Positions 45,141-53,282 of a stretch of 64,000 nucleotides of DNA are shown here, in pieces. This DNA comes from Inquilinus ginsengisoli_A (GTDB taxonomy: Bacteria; Pseudomonadota; Alphaproteobacteria; DSM-16000; Inquilinaceae). Under the pieces are notes generated by a model. That model was not told the origin of the DNA. It saw only the letters and a program-made list of their open reading frames with translations, and searched no databases. Position numbers and translations under genes: made by a program. Location of the stretch: positions 124,001 to 188,000 of the forward strand of contig NZ_JAVDPW010000012.1 in the NCBI RefSeq assembly GCF_031453975.1. The letters are read 5' to 3'. The stretch's first letter is position 1; each line of letters begins with the position of its first letter.

Positions 45141-46031
45141 ATGCCGATGAACCTGATGCAGCTGCGCGCCTTCCATGCGGTGGCCACCCAGTCCAGCTTC
45201 ACCCTGGCGGCGCGGACGCTGGGCCTGACCCAGCCGACCCTGTCGCAATCGGTGAAGGCGCTGGAGGAACGCTACGGCGTGCTGCTGTTCGAACGCAGCT
45301 CGCGCAAGGTGCAGCCGACCGAGATGGGCCGCCGGCTGTTCCAGCTCACCACCCGGCTGTTCGACACCGAGCAGGAGGCGGCGACGTTGCTGGAGGGGTC
45401 GGCCCAGCTGGCGCAGGGGCTGCTGCAGCTGGGCGCCGACAGCCCCTACTACGTCATGCCGCTGATCGCGGAATTCGACCGCCGCCATCCCCAGGTCGAG
45501 ATCCGGCTGTCGATCGGCAATGCCGGCGCGGTGCTGGAGGATTTGTCCGAGGCCCGGCTGGACGTGGCGCTGCTGTCGAACCCGCCGGTCGATCCGCGCT
45601 TCCACATCGTGCCGCTGTACCGCGACCCGGTGCGGCTGATGCTGCCGGCTGGCGACGCCCTGGCCGCGCTGGATGCGGTGCCGGCCGCTGCGCTGGCGGG
45701 CCGACGGCTGGTGATGCGCGAGACCGGGTCGATGACCCGGCGCACGGTGGAGCGGGGGCTGGCCGAGGCGGAGGTCGCGCCCACCGCGGTGTTCGAGGTC
45801 ACCGGCCGCGAGGCGGTGCAGGAGGCGGTGGGCCACGGCCTCGGCATCGGCTTCATCTCCGAGGGCGAAATCCGGCCCGACCCCAGGATCGCGATCCGGC
45901 CGCTGGGCGACCGGGGGTGGCAGACCGACGAATACGTGCTGTGCCACCGCGACCGCCGCCGCTTCCCGGCGATCCGCGCCTTTATCGAGCTGGCGGTGGC
46001 CGCCGCTGCCGATGTTCAGGTCATAGGGTGA
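45141..46031 (+). CDS. LysR family transcriptional regulator
   Basis: Regulator of 296 residues. The helix-turn-helix reads LRAFHAVATQSSFTLAA and LTQPTLSQSVKALEERYGV, then FERSSRKVQPTEMGRRLF. The effector domain (90-290) resembles CysB/AmpR-type PBP2 domains. It is divergent from tmpA with a dyad in the gap, and LysR genes flank tmpAB/phnYZ loci in other bacteria, so it is the probable activator of that pair. The start may be ATG 45141 or 45147. Its 3' end overlaps the convergent hypothetical gene by 11 bp. Confidence 0.9.
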   Translation: MPMNLMQLRAFHAVATQSSFTLAARTLGLTQPTLSQSVKALEERYGVLLFERSSRKVQPTEMGRRLFQLTTRLFDTEQEAATLLEGSAQLAQGLLQLGADSPYYVMPLIAEFDRRHPQVEIRLSIGNAGAVLEDLSEARLDVALLSNPPVDPRFHIVPLYRDPVRLMLPAGDALAALDAVPAAALAGRRLVMRETGSMTRRTVERGLAEAEVAPTAVFEVTGREAVQEAVGHGLGIGFISEGEIRPDPRIAIRPLGDRGWQTDEYVLCHRDRRRFPAIRAFIELAVAAAADVQVIG

Positions 46032-46905
46032 TCGCGCCCTGATTGACCGACCGGACCAGGAAGTCGGCGCTGATCTCGAAGCGGCTCGGCTCCGTCGGCC
46101 CGCCCCAGATCCAGCCATCCTCCATGAAGTACCCAGCCAGGGCGGAATAGTCGGCATAGAGCGGATTGCCGGGGTTGGCGGGGTCCATATAGGGCAGGAC
46201 CTTGTGGTCGATCATCAGGTCGATGGTGCCACCCCAGGCCTGCGACGAGATCCGGTTGGTGCCGCGGATCAGCTTGGCGCAGATCATCCCGGCGGTGTCG
46301 AGCCGGCCGTACAGGTCGGGGTTGTCGGCCTTGATCTTGTCGAGGATGTCCTTGAGCGAGGCGACGGCCGGCTTCAGCCCCTGCACCTGGAACGGCCCGA
46401 CATCGGCGTCCTCGACATTGCTCAGCAGCCGCTTGTTGGTCGGCGCCTGGCAGGTCTCGCTCAGGCTGGCGGCCGGCTGCCCGAACAGCGCCAGGTACAG
46501 CTTCTCCGGCACCGGGCTGCCGCCGACGAAGCCGCGGGCCGGCGGCGTGGCCGGCGCGGCGGGGGGCAGCAGCCGGTCGACATCGATGCCGGCGGCCGTG
46601 GCCATCTGCAGGATGTTGTCCTTGTAGCGGTCGAGCACCCCGACCTTGGCGTAGAAGGCCAGGTGGGCGAGGTTGTCCTTGGGGTCGTTGGCGGTCAGGG
46701 ATCGGTCGATGATCTCGAAGGCGAAGCGCTGCTGTTCAAGACCGATGGCGCCGTCGACCCGCCGGCTTTCAATGCTCAGACCCCGAACCAAAGAAAAGCT
46801 CTGGGTCACCAGGACCACGGCGATGGCGCAAAGGGCACCGACGCAAGCGGCCAAGGCTTCGGGACGGCGGAGCGTCCGAAGCATTGCCGCGCCAAGGTCC
46901 CGCAT
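46021..46905 (-). CDS. membrane-anchored protein with degenerate M15 peptidase-like domain
   Basis: Protein of 294 residues of uncertain function. One N-terminal membrane helix (ALAACVGALCAIAVVLVTQSF) is followed by an exported domain. The C-terminal part (about 205-285) resembles M15/VanY D,D-peptidases: RISSQAWGGTIDLMID mirrors the SxHxxGxAxD zinc motif, and GWIWGGPTEPSRFEIS mirrors the GGxW...DxxHFE end. The zinc histidines are replaced by Q222 and R275, while D229 remains, so activity is unlikely. It could bind peptidoglycan or be a regulator of wall enzymes. Start 46905, or MLRTLRR seven codons later. Upstream of nothing in an evident operon. Confidence 0.65.
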   Translation of the reverse strand: MRDLGAAMLRTLRRPEALAACVGALCAIAVVLVTQSFSLVRGLSIESRRVDGAIGLEQQRFAFEIIDRSLTANDPKDNLAHLAFYAKVGVLDRYKDNILQMATAAGIDVDRLLPPAAPATPPARGFVGGSPVPEKLYLALFGQPAASLSETCQAPTNKRLLSNVEDADVGPFQVQGLKPAVASLKDILDKIKADNPDLYGRLDTAGMICAKLIRGTNRISSQAWGGTIDLMIDHKVLPYMDPANPGNPLYADYSALAGYFMEDGWIWGGPTEPSRFEISADFLVRSVNQGAITL

Positions 46906-46958
46906 TCCTTGCCTCCGGCCAATTCCCGCAAATATGCAGGAATGATGCCGGAGAATAT

Positions 46959-48056
46959 CTATTTATGCAACTTTGGCCCCGGGACCAGCCGGTTGACATG
47001 CCCCATCTTGCGGCCGGGGCGCGGCGCGCCCTTGCCGTAGAGGTGCAGCCGCGCCCCCGGCTCGGCCAGGAACTCCGGCCAGCGCAGCACGTCGTCGCCG
47101 ATCAGGTTCTGCATCACGGCATCGGAATGGCGCGCGGTCGACCCCAGCGGCAGGCCGCAGACGGCGCGGACCAGCTGCTCGAACTGGTCGCAGGCGCAGG
47201 CATCCTGGGTCCAGTGGCCGGAATTGTGCGGCCGCGGCGCCAGTTCGTTGACCAGCAGGCTGCCGTCGCGCGCCTCGAACAGCTCGACCGCCAGCAGCCC
47301 GACCATGTCGAGCGCGGTGACCAGGGTGCGGGCGATCCGCTCGGCCTCCTCGGCGCGCTCGGGCGACAGGTCCGGGGCCGGGGCGATCGTCTCGGACAGG
47401 ATGTGGTCGCGGTGCCGGTTCTCGACAGCGGGGTAGCACACCACCGACCCGTCGACGCCGCGGGCCGCGATCACCGACAGCTCGCGGGCGAAGTCGACGA
47501 AGCCCTCCAGCACCGACGGGCGCCCGCCCAGCTGCTGCCAGGCCGCGGCCGCGTCCTTGGGATCGCGGATCACCGCCTGGCCCTTGCCGTCATAGCCCTC
47601 GCGCCGGGTCTTCAGCACCGCCGGGGTGCCGATCGCGGCGACGGCCGCCGCCAGCTCCTCGGCCGAGCCGACCGCCCGCCAGGGCGCGGTGCCGATGCCG
47701 TGGCGGTTGGCGAAGTCCTTCTCCGCCACCCGGTCCTGGCACACCGCCAGCCCGTCGGGGCCCGGCCGCACCGGCACCCGCGCCGCCAGGTGCCGCACGG
47801 TCTCGTAGGGGATGTTCTCGAATTCGTAGGTGACGACGTCGACCTGGGTGGCGAAGGCGTCCAGCGCCGCATGGTCGGTGTAGGCGGCCAGGGTCGACCG
47901 GTCGGTGACCTGGGCGCAGGGGCTGTCCAGGTCCGGGCACAGCACATGGGTGCGGTAGCCCAGGCGGGCGGCGGCCAGCGCGGTCATGCGGCCCAGCTGG
48001 CCGCCGCCGAGCATGCCGATGACGCTGCCGGGCGGAAGGGGAGGGATGGCGGTCAT
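46959..48056 (-). CDS. purK: 5-(carboxyamino)imidazole ribonucleotide synthase
   Basis: ATP-grasp enzyme of 365 residues that makes N5-CAIR from AIR, bicarbonate and ATP in purine synthesis. It has VIGMLGGGQLGRMTALAAARLG, VVTYEFENIPYETV, ATP-grasp TRREGYDGKGQ and LVNELAPRPHNSGHWTQDAC, which are specific to PurK. Start MTAIPPLPPG at 48056 overlaps the purE stop by 4 bp. It forms the usual purE-purK pair, here after a DUF465 gene. Confidence 0.95.
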   Translation of the reverse strand: MTAIPPLPPGSVIGMLGGGQLGRMTALAAARLGYRTHVLCPDLDSPCAQVTDRSTLAAYTDHAALDAFATQVDVVTYEFENIPYETVRHLAARVPVRPGPDGLAVCQDRVAEKDFANRHGIGTAPWRAVGSAEELAAAVAAIGTPAVLKTRREGYDGKGQAVIRDPKDAAAAWQQLGGRPSVLEGFVDFARELSVIAARGVDGSVVCYPAVENRHRDHILSETIAPAPDLSPERAEEAERIARTLVTALDMVGLLAVELFEARDGSLLVNELAPRPHNSGHWTQDACACDQFEQLVRAVCGLPLGSTARHSDAVMQNLIGDDVLRWPEFLAEPGARLHLYGKGAPRPGRKMGHVNRLVPGPKLHK

Positions 48057-48547
48057 TCGTCCTTCGGGTGTTCGGCCACGGCGGCGGTCTGGCGGCGGCG
48101 CCAATCGTCCAGCGCATCGGCCACCGCGGGGTCGCCCAGCGCCAGGATGGCGGCGGCCAGCAGCGCGGCGTTGATCGCGCCGGCGCGGCCGATCGCCAGG
48201 GTGCCGACCGGGATGCCGCCGGGCATCTGCACGATCGACAGCAGGCTGTCCATGCCCTTCAGCGCCTTGCTCTCGACCGGCACGCCCAGGACAGGCAGCG
48301 GCGTCAGCGCCGCCGCCATGCCCGGCAGATGCGCGGCGCCGCCGGCCCCGGCGATCACCACCTTGACCCCGCGGTCGCGGGCGCTGCCGGCGAAATCATA
48401 CAGCCGCTGCGGCGTGCGGTGGGCGGAGACGATGTGCGCCTCATGGGCGATGCCCAGCAGCGCCAGGGTCTCGGCGGCGTGGCGCATGGTCTCCCAGTCG
48501 GACTGGCTGCCCATGATGATCGCCACGGGGGCGACGGGTTCGGCCAT
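48053..48547 (-). CDS. purE: N5-CAIR mutase, class I PurE
   Basis: Mutase of 164 residues that moves the carboxyl group of N5-CAIR to give CAIR. The PurE core is VAIIMGSQSDWETMRHAAETL, then SAHRTPQRLYDFA, IAGAGGAAHLPGMAAALTPLPVLGVPVESKALKGMDSLLSI (shown in parts) and GGIPVGTLAIGRAGA. All fit class I PurE. It overlaps purK by 4 bp and follows the DUF465 gene by 57 bp. Confidence 0.95.
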   Translation of the reverse strand: MAEPVAPVAIIMGSQSDWETMRHAAETLALLGIAHEAHIVSAHRTPQRLYDFAGSARDRGVKVVIAGAGGAAHLPGMAAALTPLPVLGVPVESKALKGMDSLLSIVQMPGGIPVGTLAIGRAGAINAALLAAAILALGDPAVADALDDWRRRQTAAVAEHPKDE

Positions 48548-48604
48548 GGGTCGGATGATCCTCGGTCTGGCGGGCGAAGGGGGCGGGTCAGGCGATGGCG
48601 GCAG

Positions 48605-48805
48605 TCAGGCGATGATATCGGGCAGGATCCGGCTCTCGATCATGGTGATCTGATCCTTGAGCAGCAATTTGCGCTTCTTCAGGCGCTGGATCTGCAGCTG
48701 GTTCATGGGCCCGTCCGCGGTCAGCCGGTCGATGATCTCGTCAAGATCGCGGTGCTCGATCCGCAATGCGGCGAGCTTTTCCTGCATCGACTCGATGTCG
48801 ATCAT
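48605..48805 (-). CDS. DUF465/YdcH family protein
   Basis: Small helical protein of 66 residues. HRDLDEIIDRLTADGP and the strongly basic LKKRKLLLKDQITMIESRI are the DUF465 (YdcH) pattern: two helices forming a coiled coil. The family is widespread in proteobacteria and its function is unknown. Upstream of purE on the same strand, perhaps the first gene of that operon. A second member lies at 55538-55705. The 190 bp between it and the divergent phosphofructokinase gene holds an inverted pair GATCCCGG/CCGGGATC at 48829-48852 and no gene. Confidence 0.85.
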   Translation of the reverse strand: MIDIESMQEKLAALRIEHRDLDEIIDRLTADGPMNQLQIQRLKKRKLLLKDQITMIESRILPDIIA

Positions 48806-48995
48806 TCCCTCCGTCGACCTTTCATGCGGATCCCGGTTCAGCGGCCGGGATCATAGCGCAGCCAGCCCCCGGACCGGAACGCGTTTGATGCGGGGGAGGC
48901 GCCCGGCCTTCGCAACGTTAGCTCAGAGAGCTTACCGTGCCCGGCGCATCCCGGTACAAGGGACGTCCGGAGTGTGGGGGAGTGGGAACAGGGTC

Positions 48996-50078
<1,083 letters not shown>

Positions 50079-50104
50079 GGTGAGGGCTGATAAAGGCGTT
50101 CTGT

Positions 50105-50133
50105 AGGTTGGGTTCGCGTCGCGAACCCAACCT
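50105..50133. repeat. short dispersed palindrome (AGGTTGGGTTCGC type), copy 1
   Basis: AGGTTGGGTTCGC and GCGAACCCAACCT form a perfect 13-bp stem with a GTC loop, 27 bp after the phosphofructokinase stop. A second copy lies at 58869-58903. It could act as a weak terminator but lacks a T-run. Confidence 0.75.
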
Positions 50134-50208
50134 CCGACCGTCGATACGGCTGCTGGGGCGTTGGCGGGGATCCGATCGATCCCAGTCGGTCTTCGAACGC
50201 CCCTACGG

Positions 50209-50472
50209 TTATTGAAGCGGTTCAACCTCGTCATTGGCGATCCGTTGCCGGGCCGCCGTGATCGTGTCCAGGATGCCCGCATCACACCTCATGGCCTTCC
50301 GGGCCGCAGAAACCTCGCTCTCGAGTTGAGCGGTGATCCTCTCGAGTTCGGCCAGATAGTAGGGGGTGGCATCGTCGCGGAGCCGCTGCTGATCGAGGGC
50401 GACCTTCACGGCCTGATGCGCGAAGATGCGGGCAAAGAGTATTCCCCACGCTTCCTTGATCTGATCAGGCAT
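50209..50472 (-). CDS. hypothetical protein, 87 residues
   Basis: Not recognised. A soluble helical protein with IKEAWGILFARIFAHQAVKVAL and a probable coiled coil LAELERITAQLESEVSAARKAM. No signal peptide or membrane helix. It lies in an accessory-looking patch (50.1-52.1 kb) with other proteins of unknown function. Its start faces the duplicated leader at 50555-50652, so transcription may be divergent from that region. The 82 bp between are slightly A+T-rich near the leader. Confidence 0.55.
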   Translation of the reverse strand: MPDQIKEAWGILFARIFAHQAVKVALDQQRLRDDATPYYLAELERITAQLESEVSAARKAMRCDAGILDTITAARQRIANDEVEPLQ

Positions 50473-50554
50473 AGGGGATCCTGCAAAGAATTGAGGCTGT
50501 CGATATGGCAGCGCACCGCCTGCCCGATGCGAACCGTGCAGGCGCCGCCGATTT

Positions 50555-50652
50555 CGTAAGCATAATGTTCATTATGTTCATTGCGCTCATCTGTTTCATT
50601 TGTTCATGATATGTTCCATGAAAGAGCTGCCCGTCGATTTCGACCCCAGGCC
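50555..50652 (+). repeat. duplicated promoter/start region, copy 1 (with broken gene start)
   Basis: About 98 bp matching 51185-51274. Shared parts include CATAATGTTCATT, TGCGCTCATCTG, GTTCATGATATGTTCCATGA and the codons for MKE-PxDFDP. This copy has an extra 9-bp TATGTTCAT unit and one C fewer after GATTTCGACCCC, so its reading frame (ATG at 50618) runs out of frame. The TTCAT motif recurs five to six times. The copy lies just upstream of the gene at 50736. Confidence 0.75.
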
Positions 50653-50735
50653 GCTGTCTGGGGGATGGAGGCGAGGGCATGTCGGATCGCGCCGTTCCCG
50701 TTCGTCCTCCGGGGAGATCATGGATGGAGGCAGTC

Positions 50736-51062
50736 ATGGACGAACGACCGGTGATCAAGACGCGGCGCAAGGGCAGGAGCCAGACGCAGAGCATGCTGAT
50801 TCCGAGCGAGGCGATGGTCGCCGACGCTCTCCGGGCGGCCCGGCCCGGCCTGGTGTCTGATCCGGCGGAGCTGAGACGCGCACTCGCCAGGGCATACGGG
50901 GCGGATGCCTGCTGCCCGGTGACCGTGCAGCGGCACCTGGTGCGTATCAGCCAGGACGGCGGCGCTCCCTTCTGGCGCGTGGTGGATCCTGACCGGCCCT
51001 TCGCCCGACGCATGGCCGGCGGACCGGAGCGGATTCGCGAAAGACTGGCCGCCGAACGCTGA
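50736..51062 (+). CDS. small basic protein, possibly MGMT-like (alkyltransferase-like) domain
   Basis: Protein of 108 residues. The segment ELRRALARAYGADACCPVTV and the later PFWRVVDPDRPFARRM resemble a family of small MGMT-fold, alkyltransferase-like proteins that have CPxT, PxWR and a C-terminal G...RLxxE pattern; this is pattern memory, not a search. The N-terminus is basic (VIKTRRKGRSQTQ). The ATG at 50736 is decided by GGAGG six bases upstream. It sits between the two copies of a duplicated leader, so it may be controlled like the gene at 51239. Could also be simply hypothetical. Confidence 0.5.
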   Translation: MDERPVIKTRRKGRSQTQSMLIPSEAMVADALRAARPGLVSDPAELRRALARAYGADACCPVTVQRHLVRISQDGGAPFWRVVDPDRPFARRMAGGPERIRERLAAER

Positions 51063-51184
51063 CCCGGCCGAATTACGGGTGAGAGTGCGCAATTTTGGCG
51101 TGGCTCTGGCGAGCTGAGTACTCAGCGGGCTGGTCTAATATCCGCCGGTCGGCCCCGATGGGCCCGCGCGGGCTCCGCCGGATC

Positions 51185-51274
51185 CGTAAACATAATGTTC
51201 ATTGCGCTCATCTGCTTCATTCGTTCATGATATGTTCCATGAAAGAGATGCCCGCCGATTTCGACCCCCAGGCC
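51185..51274 (+). repeat. duplicated promoter/start region, copy 2
   Basis: The intact copy of the region described at 50555-50652. Here it leads without a frame break into the gene at 51239. It carries two TGTTCAT units and the same CTCATCTG and TTCAT elements. It is A+T-rich compared with its surroundings, as expected for a promoter. Confidence 0.75.
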
Positions 51275-52099
51275 TATGGCCGCAACTGCGCGCTGCAACA
51301 GGCCGAGATGCTCACGCGGCTGGCCGAGATGGGCATGCAACTGGCCGAGTCGGCCGGTGCCCGCATCCTCGGCGGCCAAGCGCCGGAGGCCCAGCCTGCC
51401 GCCGCGGCCGCACCGGCCGAGGCCCTGGCGGGCCTGGCGGCCCCGGCCGGAGATCCGGGTCTCGCCTTCGTCCGCTATGCCCATCTGGTGCGCCACACCC
51501 TGGCCCAGCGCGCCCGCGCCGTGCGGGACATGTGCGCCCGCGACGGCGGCCGCGAGGCCCGCCGCACCCGCCACCGCGAACAGGTCGAGACCATGATCGA
51601 CGGCCTGGTGTGGGGCGATGTCGAGGACCGCGACCGCGCCGCCGCCCTCGACATGCAGGTCAACCAGGCGTTTGCCGACCTGTATGGCGACCGCGAGGAC
51701 CCGGTCGAGGACCGCCCGGTCGGCTCGGTCGTGACCGGGCTGGTCTGCGGCCTCGGCCTCGCCAGGAAATGGAGCCGCCGGGCGCGGCATCGTGTGAGCC
51801 GGCCGCGTCCGGGCCGGCCGGGCGGCAGCGCGGAGGAGATCGCGGCCGAGCGCGCCCGCCGCCGGGCCGCCGTCACCGCCAGGGTCGAACTGGCCATCGA
51901 CGAACTCGCCGAGCCCGCCCTGGCCGCCGACATCCGGGCCGGGCTGGCGGTGCGGCTGCAGGAGCCCGATGTCGAGAGGCTGATCGACACCGAGAGCACC
52001 GCCACCGCCGTGGTCCGCCTCTGCCGCTCCCTCGGTTTCGACATCGAGGGCAACCTCGACATCCCGCTCGACCCCGCCGTGCCGCCCGACAGCAGCTGA
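51239..52099 (+). CDS. hypothetical protein, 286 residues, alanine/arginine-rich
   Basis: Not recognised. The N-terminal part (1-45, MKEMPADFDPQAYGRNCAL to LAEMGMQLAESAGARI) is helical, followed by an Ala/Pro linker at about 47-75. A second helical part has FVRYAHLVRHTLAQRARAVRDM and a basic RKWSRRARHRVSRPRPGRPGG stretch that could bind nucleic acid (shown here in part). The start is the second ATG of the leader; ATG 51227 is possible. Its N-terminal codons are duplicated in broken form at 50618, so it seems to belong to a family that multiplies in this genome. Confidence 0.6.
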   Translation: MKEMPADFDPQAYGRNCALQQAEMLTRLAEMGMQLAESAGARILGGQAPEAQPAAAAAPAEALAGLAAPAGDPGLAFVRYAHLVRHTLAQRARAVRDMCARDGGREARRTRHREQVETMIDGLVWGDVEDRDRAAALDMQVNQAFADLYGDREDPVEDRPVGSVVTGLVCGLGLARKWSRRARHRVSRPRPGRPGGSAEEIAAERARRRAAVTARVELAIDELAEPALAADIRAGLAVRLQEPDVERLIDTESTATAVVRLCRSLGFDIEGNLDIPLDPAVPPDSS

Positions 52100-52175
52100 G
52101 GGGCGAGTCGGCCGTCTGGGGCGGAGTTGCGGCCTGCGGGACCTTTTCAGAATATGCCGAGCCCGCTCCTTTCCT

Positions 52176-52344
52176 GTCCCCCCTCCCCTTGCGGGAGGGG
52201 GGTAGGGGGAGGGGTCTGCGCGCGTCCGCGCGCGAATGCGCAGAGGACAGGCTTCGGCGTCGGAGCCGGATTGCCGGAGTCCGGGCCGGTTCTGGGCATT
52301 GAAAACCCCCTCCCCCTACCCCCTCCCGCGAGGGGAGGGGGGAC
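52176..52344. repeat. GC-rich inverted repeat element, copy C
   Basis: The left arm is GTCCCCCCTCCCCTTGCGGG from 52176 and the right arm ends GAGGGGGGAC at 52344, with a spacer of about 90 bp that includes CTGCGCGCGTCCGCGCGCG. It is inverted relative to copies A and B: the CTTTCCTGTCCC side is now left and the GGGGACTCAA side right. The spacer matches that of copy A in reverse. It lies between the hypothetical gene at 51239 and the convergent MOSC gene; nothing else is seen in 52100-52368. Confidence 0.85.
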
Positions 52345-52368
52345 TCAATAAGGCTCGATCGCCTCCCT

Positions 52369-53094
52369 TTACCCCAGCACCCGCACTGCATCACCCACCC
52401 GGATCTCGCCCGGCGCCTCGACCGTGCACAGCACGCCGAGATGGGTGGCGTTGCGCCTGGCGATCGCCATCAGCACCGCCGGGTCCTGCGGCAGGCTGCC
52501 CTGGGCCAGGGTGGTGAAGGCGCAGCGCACGCAGGGGTCGGCGATGCGGATCCGCGCGTCGCCGATCGCCACCGCGCGGCCGATCCAGCCGGTCTCGGCG
52601 AAGCCCTCCGCCCCCGGCAGGTCGAGCACCAGGTTCGGCCGGAACCGGCGCACATCGATCGCGCTGTCCGGCAGGATGGCCTGCAGCGCCGCCAGCGAGG
52701 CGGTGGTCAGCAGGTGGATCGGGTGGCGCTCATAGCGCGGCTTCAGCGGCCCGGCCGTTGCGGTCTCGGCCGCGTCGGGTCGGTGCGGCCGCAGCAGCAC
52801 GGGAAAGCCGAAATGGTCGGCCAGGGCGTCCCCGGCGGCGTCGGGCGGCAGGCTGCGCCCGTCCGGGAAGTCGAGGCGGAGGCCATCCTCGCCGAGCCGG
52901 GCCCGGATCTGCGGCGCCGGCCGCCAGCGGCGCTTCGATTCGGGACAGGCGGTCTCGCCGCTGTCGCGGTCCGCCAGGCCCCAGGCCCGGTCGCCGGCCA
53001 GGCCGGTGACGTCGACGGCGCAGGCCGCCAGCGCCTCGCCGCCGAGCGAGCTGACCGGATAGCGCCACAGCGCCGTGACCCGCCCTTCCATCAC
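52369..53094 (-). CDS. MOSC domain protein
   Basis: Protein of 241 residues with a MOSC N-terminal beta-barrel (VTALWRYPVSSLGGEAL) and a C-terminal MOSC domain (FRPNLVLDLPGAEGFAETGWIGRAV, IADPCVRCAFTTLAQG). In mARC-type enzymes the MOSC cysteine binds the molybdenum cofactor; C191 or C194 in DPCVRCAF is the likely ligand. Probable role: reduction of N-hydroxylated compounds or cofactor sulfur transfer. No ferredoxin domain is fused. The start could be either of the two adjacent methionines at 53094 and 53091. Confidence 0.85.
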   Translation of the reverse strand: MMEGRVTALWRYPVSSLGGEALAACAVDVTGLAGDRAWGLADRDSGETACPESKRRWRPAPQIRARLGEDGLRLDFPDGRSLPPDAAGDALADHFGFPVLLRPHRPDAAETATAGPLKPRYERHPIHLLTTASLAALQAILPDSAIDVRRFRPNLVLDLPGAEGFAETGWIGRAVAIGDARIRIADPCVRCAFTTLAQGSLPQDPAVLMAIARRNATHLGVLCTVEAPGEIRVGDAVRVLG

Positions 53095-53206
53095 ATCCCC
53101 GCTTCTGTCCTCGCTGCATCATGGAGGAAGAAAACGCAGGGGCAACCCGACGATCGATGAGGTGGTTGGGGTTCGCCTTGGCGCGTCCAACCCTGCCCAG
53201 GCTGCC

Positions 53207-53249
53207 TTCCACTGTCATTGCCCGGCTTGACCGGGCAATGACAGTGGAA
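53207..53249. repeat. perfect 19-bp hairpin (CCCGGCTTGACCGGG type), copy 3
   Basis: TTCCACTGTCATTGCCCGG, loop CTTGA, then the exact reverse complement. It is a single-hairpin relative of the units at 12387-12473 and 43191-43278. It stands between the MOSC gene start and the patatin gene stop, both on the minus strand, and could stabilise the 3' end of the patatin transcript. Confidence 0.85.
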
Positions 53250-53282
53250 ATTGTGGCGTGCCAGACGGTTGCCACTCACTGG

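Noticed and set aside
53095..53282. Small gene between MOSC and patatin genes
   Set aside because: Short frames exist but consist mostly of the 19-bp hairpin and its flanks, with no ribosome-binding site or protein-like composition.
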